This document shows, piece after piece, positions 8,326-16,051 of a stretch of 31,276 nucleotides of DNA (its first letter is position 1; each line of letters opens with the position of its first letter). Under the pieces are notes generated by a model. That model was not told the DNA's origin and ran no database searches. It worked only from the letters and a program-made list of their open reading frames with translations. The DNA comes from Candidatus Gorgonimonas leptogorgiae. GTDB lineage: Bacteria > Pseudomonadota > Gammaproteobacteria > Pseudomonadales > Endozoicomonadaceae. The translations under genes were made by a program, and so were the position numbers. Location of the stretch: positions 1 to 31,276 of the forward strand of contig CAKNAD010000002.1 of NCBI GenBank assembly GCA_929200515.1, written 5' to 3'.

Positions 8326-8603
8326 ATACTATACACCGTACTACTGTAATATTGAGACTCTATATCCTTAAGATGTCAGAAAAAACAACAGCTTATACTT
8401 TTAATTATACATTATAAAAGTTTAATTATTTCAACTAAAAATTATTTATTACAAAACCTATATTTAAATATTAAAGTATACACTTCATAAGTTTAGTAAA
8501 CTTTTAATAAAAAGCAAATTATTTAAATATAAGTTTCTCTTACGTATTATAAATGTTAAACGATGAATAAGATTAATATAGACAAAAATTCTAGGTAATA
8601 GTG
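8326..8603. promoter_or_regulatory. Divergent intergenic region driving the T3SS operon and the chpA-like gene
   Basis: This 278-base AT-rich spacer separates the minus-strand T3SS operon from the plus-strand chpA-like gene, so both transcription units must start in or near it. On the minus strand a TATAAT hexamer lies at 8416-8411, without a convincing -35 at the right spacing. On the plus strand, TATTAT (8545-8550) and TATAGA (8577-8582) are possible -10 elements, also without clear partners. No long palindrome that would mark an operator was seen. AGG at 8593-8595 favours the ATG at 8604 over the adjacent GTG at 8601. Confidence 0.4.
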
Positions 8604-10673
8604 ATGACACAAAATAATATAATGGAGATTGATTTTAGTTGCACTTCCCTACAAAAAACAATAAGTAATATAATACAAAGCACATCAAATAAAAATTCAA
8701 CAGTATCTAACACAGAATTGTATTTAAATAAATTAAAAAGTTATAAAAATAAAATATCAGAAAAAAACTCAGATAGTGATATTTTAAATAACTTAATAGT
8801 TAATTTTAATAATCTTAAAGAGATATATAAAAAACTAGATGCTTTTATTGTGATTGAGTTAATAGAAACTCTATTACAAATGCTTACTAAAATTAATTCT
8901 CTTAAGTTAGAATTAAACTCTAATAATATTAAAATAATAGATAAAAGTATTGATTTATTACCAAATTTAATTAAACAATACTTAGATAACAATATAATGT
9001 TTACGGATGATGTTCTATGGTGTCTTGATGCAGCAGACGCCATAAGAGAAAACAATGATATTTTCTATTTTGAAGAATATAATAATAACAACAATAGGGC
9101 TATATTATTTGGAAAAGAAGTAACAGAAGATAACTTATTAAATATTAATAATAAATTAAAAGATTTAAAATATAATTCTATAAATATTGAAGGCACGAAC
9201 AACATAGAAGCCATGCAAAAACTAGACATTTTGTGTTCTATAGCCTGTAATAAAAATGAAATTAGCTTTTTAAAGGAAATTTTTGATTTAGCAAAAAAAA
9301 TAAATGATGGTTTTAATATTAGTGTCAAAACCAATAATTTGCATAGAGTTATATTTTCTTTTATCAATTCATTAAATTGTATTAAAACATCTGCTATAAA
9401 TTTTAATTATCAAGATATAGCACTTATGTGTTATTTTATTTCTAAAGTATATAATAGCATTGTTATTTATAATATAAATATATCTAATGAAATTATAAGT
9501 ATTTTATCAAGGCTACACAGTTATATAATAAAATACATAGAATTTTATTTAAATGAACAATCGGTTGATGAAAAAGATAATATAAAATATAAAATTAAAA
9601 CTTTATACCTTAATTTTTTAAGCCACACTAATTTAATTAATAATAACGAAGTAATATCTAATAACGATTATTATGATACTATAAACACCAGTAATTTTGC
9701 TGTTTTTTTTGAAACAAATGATTACCATGCTGAAAATAAAAATAAAGCTTCAACATATAAAACACAAAACAAATATATTCCTAGATATATTACAGCGGTA
9801 GGATTAAAATATAATCTAATTAATACAACAAATCAGAAAATAGATATTACTATAGATGAAAATGTATCTACAATACAATTTAATTCATATAATAATATAG
9901 TAAGTTTTATTCATAATATTGTTAATTGTAGTTCATTAAAGAAAATAATAAATAATAAAATATCTGATGATAATAATTTAACTGTAAATATTTACCAAGA
10001 AGGAATAAACTTAGTATTAGATATAACAGACACTAGATATACAGTAAACGATAATCATATTATTAAAAATATAACATCAGATAGCACAACAGATGCCAAT
10101 ATTTCTATAAATTTATATAATAGAATGAAGCTATTATATAAGATTGAAGACAAGCTATCTTTAGCAAAAGATGAAAATAGTCTATATAATCTGTATATAA
10201 AAGTTCGAAAATCAGGTGGTAATTTATTATTAGATAAAAACACAAATTCTGACATTAGATTTTTAATTACAATGCCAGTAATTGATAGCACTAATATGCT
10301 TGTGGTAAAATCTGGTGACACAATGTATGCTATACCTTCTGAGTTTGTACTACATACTACGGAAAACTTAAAAAATAAACAAGACCAAGATGCTCTTTTA
10401 TTAAATAATATTTTTAATAAACATCATAAAAAAAGTTTAATAAATAATTATAATGAAATAGTAACAATTGGTTTTAATAGAAAAACAATACCTATAGCTG
10501 TGGATAAAATTATTAGCGTTAAGAATTTATCCATAAATATATTACCTTTTCCTATTACCCATGTAAAAGGAATTGATGCTGTAGGATTAATAGCAACTAA
10601 GAATATTGTTTTTATTGTTAGTGCTTTTTACTTATATCATATATACTTTCTATCTCAAGATACTAATTTTTAG
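8604..10673 (+). CDS. ChpA/PilL-like chemosensory protein, degenerate (no visible kinase or receiver activity)
   Basis: This 689-aa protein has the layout of a stripped-down ChpA, the large CheA-type kinase of the type IV pilus chemosensory system. The N-terminal part at about residues 25-155 ('NNLKEIYKKLDAFIVIELIETLLQ...IIDKSIDLLPNLIKQYLDNN') resembles the non-catalytic N-terminal region of ChpA. Near 455-560 a HATPase-like segment remains ('LTVNIYQEGINLVLDITDTRY'), but the Asp-x-Gly-x-Gly ATP-binding box is absent. The last 130 residues form a CheW-like domain ('NMLVVKSGDTMYAIPSEFV...IPIAVDKIISVKNLSI...HVKGIDAVGLIATKNIVFIV'). I see no phosphoacceptor His motif and no C-terminal receiver domain. 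It is probably a scaffold or decaying remnant rather than an active kinase. AGG at 8593-8595 supports the ATG over the GTG three bases before it. Confidence 0.65.
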   Translation: MTQNNIMEIDFSCTSLQKTISNIIQSTSNKNSTVSNTELYLNKLKSYKNKISEKNSDSDILNNLIVNFNNLKEIYKKLDAFIVIELIETLLQMLTKINSLKLELNSNNIKIIDKSIDLLPNLIKQYLDNNIMFTDDVLWCLDAADAIRENNDIFYFEEYNNNNNRAILFGKEVTEDNLLNINNKLKDLKYNSINIEGTNNIEAMQKLDILCSIACNKNEISFLKEIFDLAKKINDGFNISVKTNNLHRVIFSFINSLNCIKTSAINFNYQDIALMCYFISKVYNSIVIYNINISNEIISILSRLHSYIIKYIEFYLNEQSVDEKDNIKYKIKTLYLNFLSHTNLINNNEVISNNDYYDTINTSNFAVFFETNDYHAENKNKASTYKTQNKYIPRYITAVGLKYNLINTTNQKIDITIDENVSTIQFNSYNNIVSFIHNIVNCSSLKKIINNKISDDNNLTVNIYQEGINLVLDITDTRYTVNDNHIIKNITSDSTTDANISINLYNRMKLLYKIEDKLSLAKDENSLYNLYIKVRKSGGNLLLDKNTNSDIRFLITMPVIDSTNMLVVKSGDTMYAIPSEFVLHTTENLKNKQDQDALLLNNIFNKHHKKSLINNYNEIVTIGFNRKTIPIAVDKIISVKNLSINILPFPITHVKGIDAVGLIATKNIVFIVSAFYLYHIYFLSQDTNF

Positions 10674-10720
10674 ATCTAAAGCTAAAACATCTAAAAAATA
10701 TTAATTATATTCCAAGATGA

Positions 10721-10745
10721 TTTAACTATAAAAGTTAAAATTTTT
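10721..10745 (+). terminator. AT-rich hairpin with T-tract after the chpA-like gene
   Basis: A perfect 7-bp inverted repeat, TTTAACT / AGTTAAA, with a five-base ATAAA loop, is followed one base later by TTTTT. It starts 48 bases after the stop of the chpA-like gene. The shape is that of an intrinsic terminator, but the stem holds only one G-C pair, so termination strength is uncertain. Confidence 0.45.
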
Positions 10746-10865
10746 AATAGCTTCTATAAAGTCAGTTTTAGTATGTTAGACTTAGATTGTCGTAACACTG
10801 TATATTAAAGTAAAAGGTATATCATAATTGTTTACTATTTTCCTCAATAGGATGCATAATTTTAT

Positions 10866-11297
10866 ATGAAACCTCAAATACTCCATGTAATAGCCGCTCC
10901 AGTAGGAGAGTACTCATTACTAATTCCATCTAATTGCATATTAGAAATAACTATACCAGATAAACATCAAGCAGAATCAGTTCAACAATATAATAAATTA
11001 AAAACAACTTGCTGGAATAATGAGAAGATACCCCTAGTAGTTCTAAATAATAGTAATACGGATATAGCATCTAATTTTATTATAGTTAAATCATTATTCA
11101 ATAGTACATATAAATATTATGCATTAGCCTGTTATGCTATGCCTAAAATTATCGAAATCAATAAAAATGATATTAATAATACCACCATAGACGTTGGCAA
11201 TAGTAATATTAAATATCAAACAGTAATAAACAACACAACTTTTTTTATTGCTGATTTTAACAATATTGAATCTATGTTAAAAAAATCTTACAACTAA
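10866..11297 (+). CDS. ChpC-like CheW-domain protein
   Basis: A 143-aa single-domain protein of the CheW fold, closest in pattern to ChpC, an accessory adaptor of the type IV pilus Chp system. Visible elements are 'HVIAAPVGEYSLLIPSNCILEI' at the N-terminus (ChpC: I-P-x-x-x-x-x-L-L-P-N-x-x-[VI]-x-E), then 'TTCWNNEKIPLVVLNN' (W-x-x-x-x-[VI]-P-L) and 'YYALACYAMPKIIEINKND' (Y-A-L-x-x-x-x-x-P). It ends with 'FFIADFNNIESMLKK', a variant of the family's P-D-L-x-x-[IL]-E-x-x-[IL]. It follows the ChpA-like gene after 192 bases and precedes mlaF by 23 bases. No methyl-accepting receptor or response regulator is in the window. The fold is likely. The remaining function is unknown. Confidence 0.65.
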   Translation: MKPQILHVIAAPVGEYSLLIPSNCILEITIPDKHQAESVQQYNKLKTTCWNNEKIPLVVLNNSNTDIASNFIIVKSLFNSTYKYYALACYAMPKIIEINKNDINNTTIDVGNSNIKYQTVINNTTFFIADFNNIESMLKKSYN

Positions 11298-11320
11298 TTA
11301 GGCGCAGAAACTTTATTATT

Positions 11321-12133
11321 ATGAACGATAACAATTATATTGAAATACGCAATTTAAATTTCTCAAGAGATGGTCGCAACATATATAATAATTTATCTAT
11401 GGATATTCCTAAGAATAAAATTACTGCTGTAATGGGACCATCAGGATCTGGAAAAACTACTTTATTAAGATTAATCGGTAAACAATTAGATCCGGATTCA
11501 GGTACAATCACAATAAACAATACAAGTTTAAATCAAATATCTAGGAAAGAATTATTCTTATTAAGAAGTAAAATGGGTGTTTTATTCCAGTCAGCATCTT
11601 TATTTCATGATTTGAATGTTGCTGAAAACGTTGCATTTCCTTTAAGAGTTCATACTAATTTATCTGACTCAATGATAAACGACTTAGTTAGCATGAAATT
11701 AGAAGCTGTAGGTTTGCGAGGAGCTAAAGATCTTGTTCCTTCAGAACTTTCAGGAGGAATGGCAAGAAGGGTAGCATTAGCTAGAGCAATTATACTAGAC
11801 CCTTCATTATTAATGTATGATGAACCTTTTGTTGGACAAGATCCTATAATTTTGGGAATATTAAAATCTTTAATACAAAAAATTAACCTTATTAAACAAA
11901 CTACTAGCCTAATTGTATCGCATAATATCGCAGAAGTATTATCTATTGCCGATATGATCTACATTATTTCTAATGGCGAAATAGTAGCTCAAGGATCAGC
12001 AGATGCTATAAAAAATTCTAAATCAGATTTTGTATTACAATTTATAAATGGGTATACAGATGGCCCTGTAGCTTTTAACTTTCCCGCTGAGCAAGATTAC
12101 ACTGCTGAGCTATTAGGTAATACCAATGCTTAA
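11321..12133 (+). CDS. mlaF: MlaF, ATP-binding subunit of the phospholipid ABC transporter
   Basis: Cytoplasmic ATPase of the MlaFEDB inner-membrane complex, which powers phospholipid transport between inner and outer membrane to keep outer-membrane asymmetry. The 270-aa protein has Walker A GPSGSGKTT (residues 39-47), a Q-loop (LFQSASLF), the ABC signature LSGGMARRVALARA near residue 144, Walker B LLMYDEPFVGQDP and the switch His in SHNIAEVL. The D-loop variant 'FVGQDP' is typical of MlaF. Length matches the family. The 3' end overlaps mlaE by 8 bases. No strong ribosome binding site precedes the ATG. It may be translated from the chpC-like transcript. Confidence 0.95.
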   Translation: MNDNNYIEIRNLNFSRDGRNIYNNLSMDIPKNKITAVMGPSGSGKTTLLRLIGKQLDPDSGTITINNTSLNQISRKELFLLRSKMGVLFQSASLFHDLNVAENVAFPLRVHTNLSDSMINDLVSMKLEAVGLRGAKDLVPSELSGGMARRVALARAIILDPSLLMYDEPFVGQDPIILGILKSLIQKINLIKQTTSLIVSHNIAEVLSIADMIYIISNGEIVAQGSADAIKNSKSDFVLQFINGYTDGPVAFNFPAEQDYTAELLGNTNA

Positions 12134-12917
12134 AACATTTAAAAAAATAGAAAACCTTGGACAAGATTTTATAGACTTATGTAATTCACTAGGTGAATCA
12201 CTAATTCTTCTATATAGAGCAATATATTCAAGATTTTTGTTTGAAAATAACTGTAGCTTACTTGCAAGACAAATATATAAATCAGGAATATTATCTTTAT
12301 TTATTATATCTGCTTCTGGTATATTTGTAGGCATGATTTTAGCTTTTCAGGGATATACAGTATTCAGTAAAATACAATCTGAAACTATAATCGGACAGTT
12401 TATTGCCTTGTGCCTTATACGCGAATTAGCTCCTGTAATAGCAGCTTTATTATTTGCTGGACGATCTGGATCTTCTATGGCTGCTGAAATTGGCTTCATG
12501 AAATCTTCAGAGCAATTATCTAGTATGGAGATGATAGGAGTCGACCCCGTAAAATATGTGATTTCTCCTATGCTTTGGGGTAGTGTTATCTCTATGCCTA
12601 TTTTATTTTTTATTTTTTGTGTTGTAGGTATTTATGGGGGAGCTTTTATTGCTATTACTTGCTTGTCGGTTGATTCTGGTGCTTTTTGGAGTGAGATGCA
12701 AGCTACAATTACTTTCAGAGGTGATATAGTAAAAGGACTAATAAAAAGCACTGTTTTTGGTATTGTGATTTCTTGGATTTCTGTATTTCAAGGCTGGAGT
12801 AGCATTCCTACAGCAGAAGGAGTAGGGAAATCCACAACAAAAGCTGTTGTATATTCTTCCTTAACTGTTCTTGGGTTAGATCTTATATTAACTGCACTGA
12901 TGTTTGGAGATATTTAA
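12126..12917 (+). CDS. mlaE: MlaE, permease subunit of the phospholipid ABC transporter
   Basis: Inner-membrane permease of the Mla complex, dimerising above two MlaF subunits. The 263-aa protein belongs to the MlaE/YrbE permease family. Hydrophobic segments start at about residue 58 ('LFIISASGIFVGMILAFQGY'), and the conserved core is 'LIRELAPVIAALLFAGRSGSSMAAEIGFMKSSEQLSSMEMIGVDP', with the R-E-[LI]-[AG]-P-V and A-E-[IL]-G-x-M-x-x-x-[ED]-Q motifs. Three more membrane segments follow. The start codon lies inside the mlaF end (8-base overlap). Its stop codon abuts the mlaD start. No MlaB (STAS) gene follows. Confidence 0.95.
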   Translation: MLKTFKKIENLGQDFIDLCNSLGESLILLYRAIYSRFLFENNCSLLARQIYKSGILSLFIISASGIFVGMILAFQGYTVFSKIQSETIIGQFIALCLIRELAPVIAALLFAGRSGSSMAAEIGFMKSSEQLSSMEMIGVDPVKYVISPMLWGSVISMPILFFIFCVVGIYGGAFIAITCLSVDSGAFWSEMQATITFRGDIVKGLIKSTVFGIVISWISVFQGWSSIPTAEGVGKSTTKAVVYSSLTVLGLDLILTALMFGDI

Positions 12918-13385
12918 ATGAAGAATAGACACATTAATATTTTAGTTGGTGTTTTTTTGCTTATAGGTGTGATATCTTTTATTATCTTAAGTATAAAAAT
13001 AACTGGTTTGGGGTTTAAAGATTTAAAAACAACAGAAACTTATGAACTTGTTGGTTATTTTGATAATATAGGCAATTTAAAATCGGGATCTAGTATTTCA
13101 CTTGCAGGAGTAGAAATAGGCAATGTTGGATTAATAGAGCTAGATAAAAACAACTATACTGCAAAAGTACACTTTCAAATTAATAAAACGATAAATAATA
13201 TTCCAGTTGATAGCATAGCTTCCATAGTTACTTCAGGAATTATTGGTAATAAATATATTAGTATTGTAGTTGGTGCGGAAGCCATTTATTTTAAAGATGG
13301 AGATATCTTTGAAGAAACTCAGTCAGCGTTAATTATAGAAGAGATAATTGGTAAATATTTTGTCAATTCATTAAATGCAAATTAA
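12918..13385 (+). CDS. mlaD: MlaD, MCE-domain substrate-binding protein
   Basis: Inner-membrane-anchored, periplasmic MCE protein that forms the hexameric lipid channel ring of the Mla complex. The 155-aa protein has one N-terminal membrane helix (residues 8-28), then an MCE domain beginning 'YELVGYFDNIGNLKSGSSISLAGVEIGNVGLIEL', the family's signature G-L-x-x-G-[AS]-x-V-x-[LI]-x-G-V-x-[IV]-G pattern. Near the end 'SIVTSGIIGNKYISIVVG' forms the second conserved strand pair. It is somewhat shorter than the E. coli protein but complete in domain terms. GGAGAT before the ATG serves as ribosome binding site, and the ATG directly follows the mlaE stop. Confidence 0.94.
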   Translation: MKNRHINILVGVFLLIGVISFIILSIKITGLGFKDLKTTETYELVGYFDNIGNLKSGSSISLAGVEIGNVGLIELDKNNYTAKVHFQINKTINNIPVDSIASIVTSGIIGNKYISIVVGAEAIYFKDGDIFEETQSALIIEEIIGKYFVNSLNAN

Positions 13386-13429
13386 AGTACGCATTCAAAT
13401 AGAAAGTGTATATAGTATATAATCCTCTA

Positions 13430-13457
13430 AAAAAAATAGACATGTGTTTATTTTTTT
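13430..13457. terminator. AT-rich hairpin after mlaD
   Basis: A 12-base stem (AAAAAAATAGAC with GTTTATTTTTTT, one G-T pair) around a four-base loop ATGT lies 44 bases after the mlaD stop. Its 3' arm ends in seven T residues, so it can act as an intrinsic terminator and separate mlaFED from mlaC. The structure is nearly symmetrical and could work in either direction. Confidence 0.45.
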
Positions 13458-13622
13458 ATAAAAAATTGGATATACCTAAACATTTAATTTAAAGATATAG
13501 TTTTTTACCTAGTAATTTTTAACAAGATAATTTAATAGCTTTAAATATAAGCAATACCCCTTAGTTTAAGAAGTTAAAATAATTACTATAGTAATTTGTA
13601 ATCTGATACTTATAGGAACAAC

Positions 13623-14312
13623 ATGTGCAAGACCAAATGTTTAATTGTTAATATCATAGCATTAATTTATATCACAATATTAATTAATGATAAAGTATAT
13701 GCTAACACTAATGTTGCTAAGAAATCCCCTGTGCTTACAAGCAATTTAGAGACAAATCCTAGTGTTGTAGCTAAAACAATTACTGAACATCTTATAGAGT
13801 TATTTAAAAAAAATATAACTAGTTATAAAAAAAATGAAACAATAATGTATGATCAAGTAAAGGATATTCTAAATAATATAATAGCATTTGATGAAATCAG
13901 TGTATCTATAATGGGAAAACACGCTAATAAAGCAACTAAAAAACAATTAGAAAAGTTTAGCAAGCTATTAAAAGATAACCTTATTGAATTTTATAGTAAG
14001 GTTTTTATACAGTTTGAAGCTGATAAATTCATCATAACCCATGTTAGTACGGTTTCTCAACGAGAAATAGATGAATATAAACAAGGAAAAAGAAGATTAA
14101 TTTCAGTAAAATTGAAAATTGCAAAAAACAATGAAAATTACGCAATAAAATACTCTTTAATACAATTAGATAATCAATGGAAGCTAAAAAATATTACTTT
14201 TAATCAAACAAATGTAGGAGTGCAATTACGTAATCGTTTTTCTGAAATTTATGATAAAGAAAAAGATATTGATAAATCTATAGATGCTTGGGTTGACGGT
14301 ACAAAATCATAA
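13623..14312 (+). CDS. mlaC: MlaC, periplasmic phospholipid shuttle
   Basis: Soluble periplasmic carrier that moves phospholipids between the outer-membrane MlaA complex and the inner-membrane MlaD ring (Ttg2/MlaC family). The 229-aa protein has a Sec signal peptide of about 27 residues (cleavage likely after VYA). Family features include 'VKDILNNIIAFDEISVSIMGKHANKATKKQLEKFSKLLKDNLIEFYSKVF' (D-F-x-x-[IM]-[AS]-x-x-[VI]-[LM]-G-x-x-x-x-x-A-[ST]-x-x-Q-x-x-x-F in relatives) and 'YALIQLDNQWKLKNITFNQTNVG'-like strands near the end. Length matches. AGGAAC precedes the ATG. It is split from mlaD by a 237-base spacer with a hairpin, so it may have its own promoter. Confidence 0.9.
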   Translation: MCKTKCLIVNIIALIYITILINDKVYANTNVAKKSPVLTSNLETNPSVVAKTITEHLIELFKKNITSYKKNETIMYDQVKDILNNIIAFDEISVSIMGKHANKATKKQLEKFSKLLKDNLIEFYSKVFIQFEADKFIITHVSTVSQREIDEYKQGKRRLISVKLKIAKNNENYAIKYSLIQLDNQWKLKNITFNQTNVGVQLRNRFSEIYDKEKDIDKSIDAWVDGTKS

Positions 14313-14339
14313 AAAACCTATACCTTAAAACTTCAGTTC

Positions 14340-14379
14340 ATACGGCTTCAAACCTGAAGTCGTATTGTAAAATGTTTTT
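14340..14379 (+). terminator. Probable terminator after mlaC
   Basis: An 11-bp stem (ATACGGCTTCA with TGAAGTCGTAT, one G-T pair) with an AACC loop starts 28 bases after the mlaC stop. A run of five T residues comes ten bases after the stem, further than in a classical intrinsic terminator, so the call is moderate. Confidence 0.5.
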
Positions 14380-14484
14380 ATCATCAAAATTAAGACCCAT
14401 AGCAAAAACAAATAGTAATAATTTTTATTTTCCATCTTATAATAAAAGCGAATACATTTTTTCTTTATTTCACTGTTGTTACTT

Positions 14485-14520
14485 TCACCCGCACCTAAAG
14501 GAACGGGTTTTGTGGCACTT
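14485..14520. repeat. Degenerate palindromic repeat related to the one at the window's right end
   Basis: The segment CCCGCACCTAAAGGAACGGG and its flank ending GGCACT match, in reverse complement, the GC-rich palindrome at 31237-31267. By hand alignment about 24 of 32 bases agree, including the shared flank AGTGCC and the loop region CCTTTAGG. The stem is partly broken here (only the outer ACCCG/CGGGT pairs). GC-rich sequence is exceptional in this AT-rich spacer. The palindrome type resembles ends of IS200/IS605-family elements, but no transposase gene is adjacent. Confidence 0.5.
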
Positions 14521-14548
14521 TTGGATAAAAAACTACGCGATATAAAAA

Positions 14549-15634
14549 CTAAATTGTATCAGTTGCTAAGCTAACAATACCTGAAGGAATTATATCAGTT
14601 TTATTTTGCATGTTGTTCTCATCTATTGTGAGTATACAAGCAGAATCACCTGAAATATAAGTATAGCTACGCTTTAAGCCTCTTCTTTTTATACTGATAT
14701 TACTGAAAAGTTGCATATAATCAGACTCGCCAATAAGCTCTTTTAGTTTATCCCAATTAAATTGCTTATTAACTAAATCAAAAACTTGTCTAAAAGAAAT
14801 TTCAATATTTTCACCATTTATTTTAAATTTAATAGAATCATCAAGAAAATTATCAGAGTATACATATACTGATGTATGAGTATTAAACATACTCGGATAG
14901 TTATTACGTAAACTAAGCATCATTAAATCAGCTCTTATAGAATACATCAAAATAGAAAAACATTCGTGACCATCTTGGCCTTTATTGATATCTATTGCTG
15001 AATAAAACTTCCAGAATATATCTACGTGCTCTAGTATATTTGTATAACCAATCCAAAAAGCGGGTTTTTGATAATATTTTGAGGAGATATCTACTTTTAA
15101 GTTGTTCTTATTGTAAATAAAAAATTGATCTGCAGGTGAAAATTCTTTAAATTTATTGATTAGCAGTGACTGAATTTCTTGATAATTCTTTTCAAGAAAT
15201 TTTTTAGGGTTTTTATTAAATGCACTTGTAAAAGGATATGGGCATATAGGCATATTTTTTTTAATTTCTTTTTCTGTGCCAAATGCTTTGCAGGAATCTT
15301 CTATACACTCTAAAAATACACCTCCTTTAAAAGTCTTAAAATCTCTATGTTGTATAGTATCTTCGTGATCGATAATTGTTTTGCAACTAGGACATAAAAA
15401 AGCTTGACTATCTGAACTTTTCTGCAAGAAATAATTATAGCATTTTAAATGATATACATGACGACAAGATAATTCTATTATTTTAGGATTTTGAGTTCTT
15501 TGTAATTTACTGGAGCAAAAGGTGCAATCAGCTGTATCAACTTTTTTTTTAGGTTTGTTTATTTGTATTAAATTATGTTCATTTTGATGATATTCTGGTG
15601 TAAATAAATTATAAAAGCTTAATGTTGTATTCAT
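14549..15634 (-). CDS. RING-H2 finger protein, candidate secreted E3 ubiquitin ligase
   Basis: A 361-aa protein with a complete RING-H2 zinc-binding pattern near the N-terminus: Cys37-x2-Cys40-x16-Cys57-x1-His59-x2-His62-x2-Cys65-x15-Cys81-x2-Cys84, with Pro82 after the seventh ligand as in active RING domains. RING domains recruit ubiquitin-loaded E2 enzymes, a eukaryotic system, so in a bacterium with a T3SS the likely role is a host-directed effector ligase. A further Cys110-x4-Cys115 and Cys131 could bind metal or be incidental. The C-terminal 230 residues are unrecognised and may define the target. There is no signal peptide, consistent with type III delivery. The start is preceded by a weak AAGG. 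It lies alone between mlaC and a transporter, read toward mlaC. Confidence 0.75.
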   Translation of the reverse strand: MNTTLSFYNLFTPEYHQNEHNLIQINKPKKKVDTADCTFCSSKLQRTQNPKIIELSCRHVYHLKCYNYFLQKSSDSQAFLCPSCKTIIDHEDTIQHRDFKTFKGGVFLECIEDSCKAFGTEKEIKKNMPICPYPFTSAFNKNPKKFLEKNYQEIQSLLINKFKEFSPADQFFIYNKNNLKVDISSKYYQKPAFWIGYTNILEHVDIFWKFYSAIDINKGQDGHECFSILMYSIRADLMMLSLRNNYPSMFNTHTSVYVYSDNFLDDSIKFKINGENIEISFRQVFDLVNKQFNWDKLKELIGESDYMQLFSNISIKRRGLKRSYTYISGDSACILTIDENNMQNKTDIIPSGIVSLATDTI

Positions 15635-16051
15635 AATAATTTGCCTTATTTATTTTTTTACTTAAAGATACACTTTTTAAAAAAAAATAGTTGTTATTAT
15701 TAGCTAAGGTAGTGTGCTCCTTATTTATTAATTATTAAATAGATTAGTTAATTTATCAACAGGTATACAATGCTGTATAACAAATTATACCCGCTAAAAT
15801 ACTATTATATGCTGGTTAATCTAAAATACAAAGTAAATATTTCAACATAGAAGAAAAAACTATATCAAAGAAAATAAGATTATTTAATTTTATTAGAGTT
15901 ATCCATATTACATAGATAAAAAGTATATAACTTGAATTATTAATTTACCATACAGCATAATGTGAGTTTTAATATTTAGCAAAAATACTATTGATAAAAG
16001 ATATGTAATAAAACTATAATGACATTTCACTTATAATATAGGACAATAAAA
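15635..16051. other. Intergenic region between the RING gene and the DASS transporter gene
   Basis: This 417-base, very AT-rich spacer lies between two divergently read genes. It holds a convincing promoter for the transporter (listed separately) and a short palindrome GTATAA-CAAA-TTATAC at 15775-15790 that could be an operator. I found no reading frame of note, RNA gene or recognisable gene remnant. Confidence 0.5.
15991..16020 (+). promoter_or_regulatory. Sigma-70-type promoter of the DASS transporter gene
   Basis: TTGATA (15991-15996) and TATAAT (16015-16020) are separated by 18 bases, close to the sigma-70 consensus. Transcription would start near 16027, giving a leader of about 25 bases that contains AGGA (16040-16043) before the TTG start codon. 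A second TATAAT at 16032-16037 is too close to the start codon to leave room for the ribosome binding site. Confidence 0.6.

Noticed and set aside
16032..16037. A second TATAAT just before the transporter gene
   Set aside because: Its start point would fall at or after the ribosome binding site, leaving no usable leader. The upstream TTGATA/TATAAT pair fits better.
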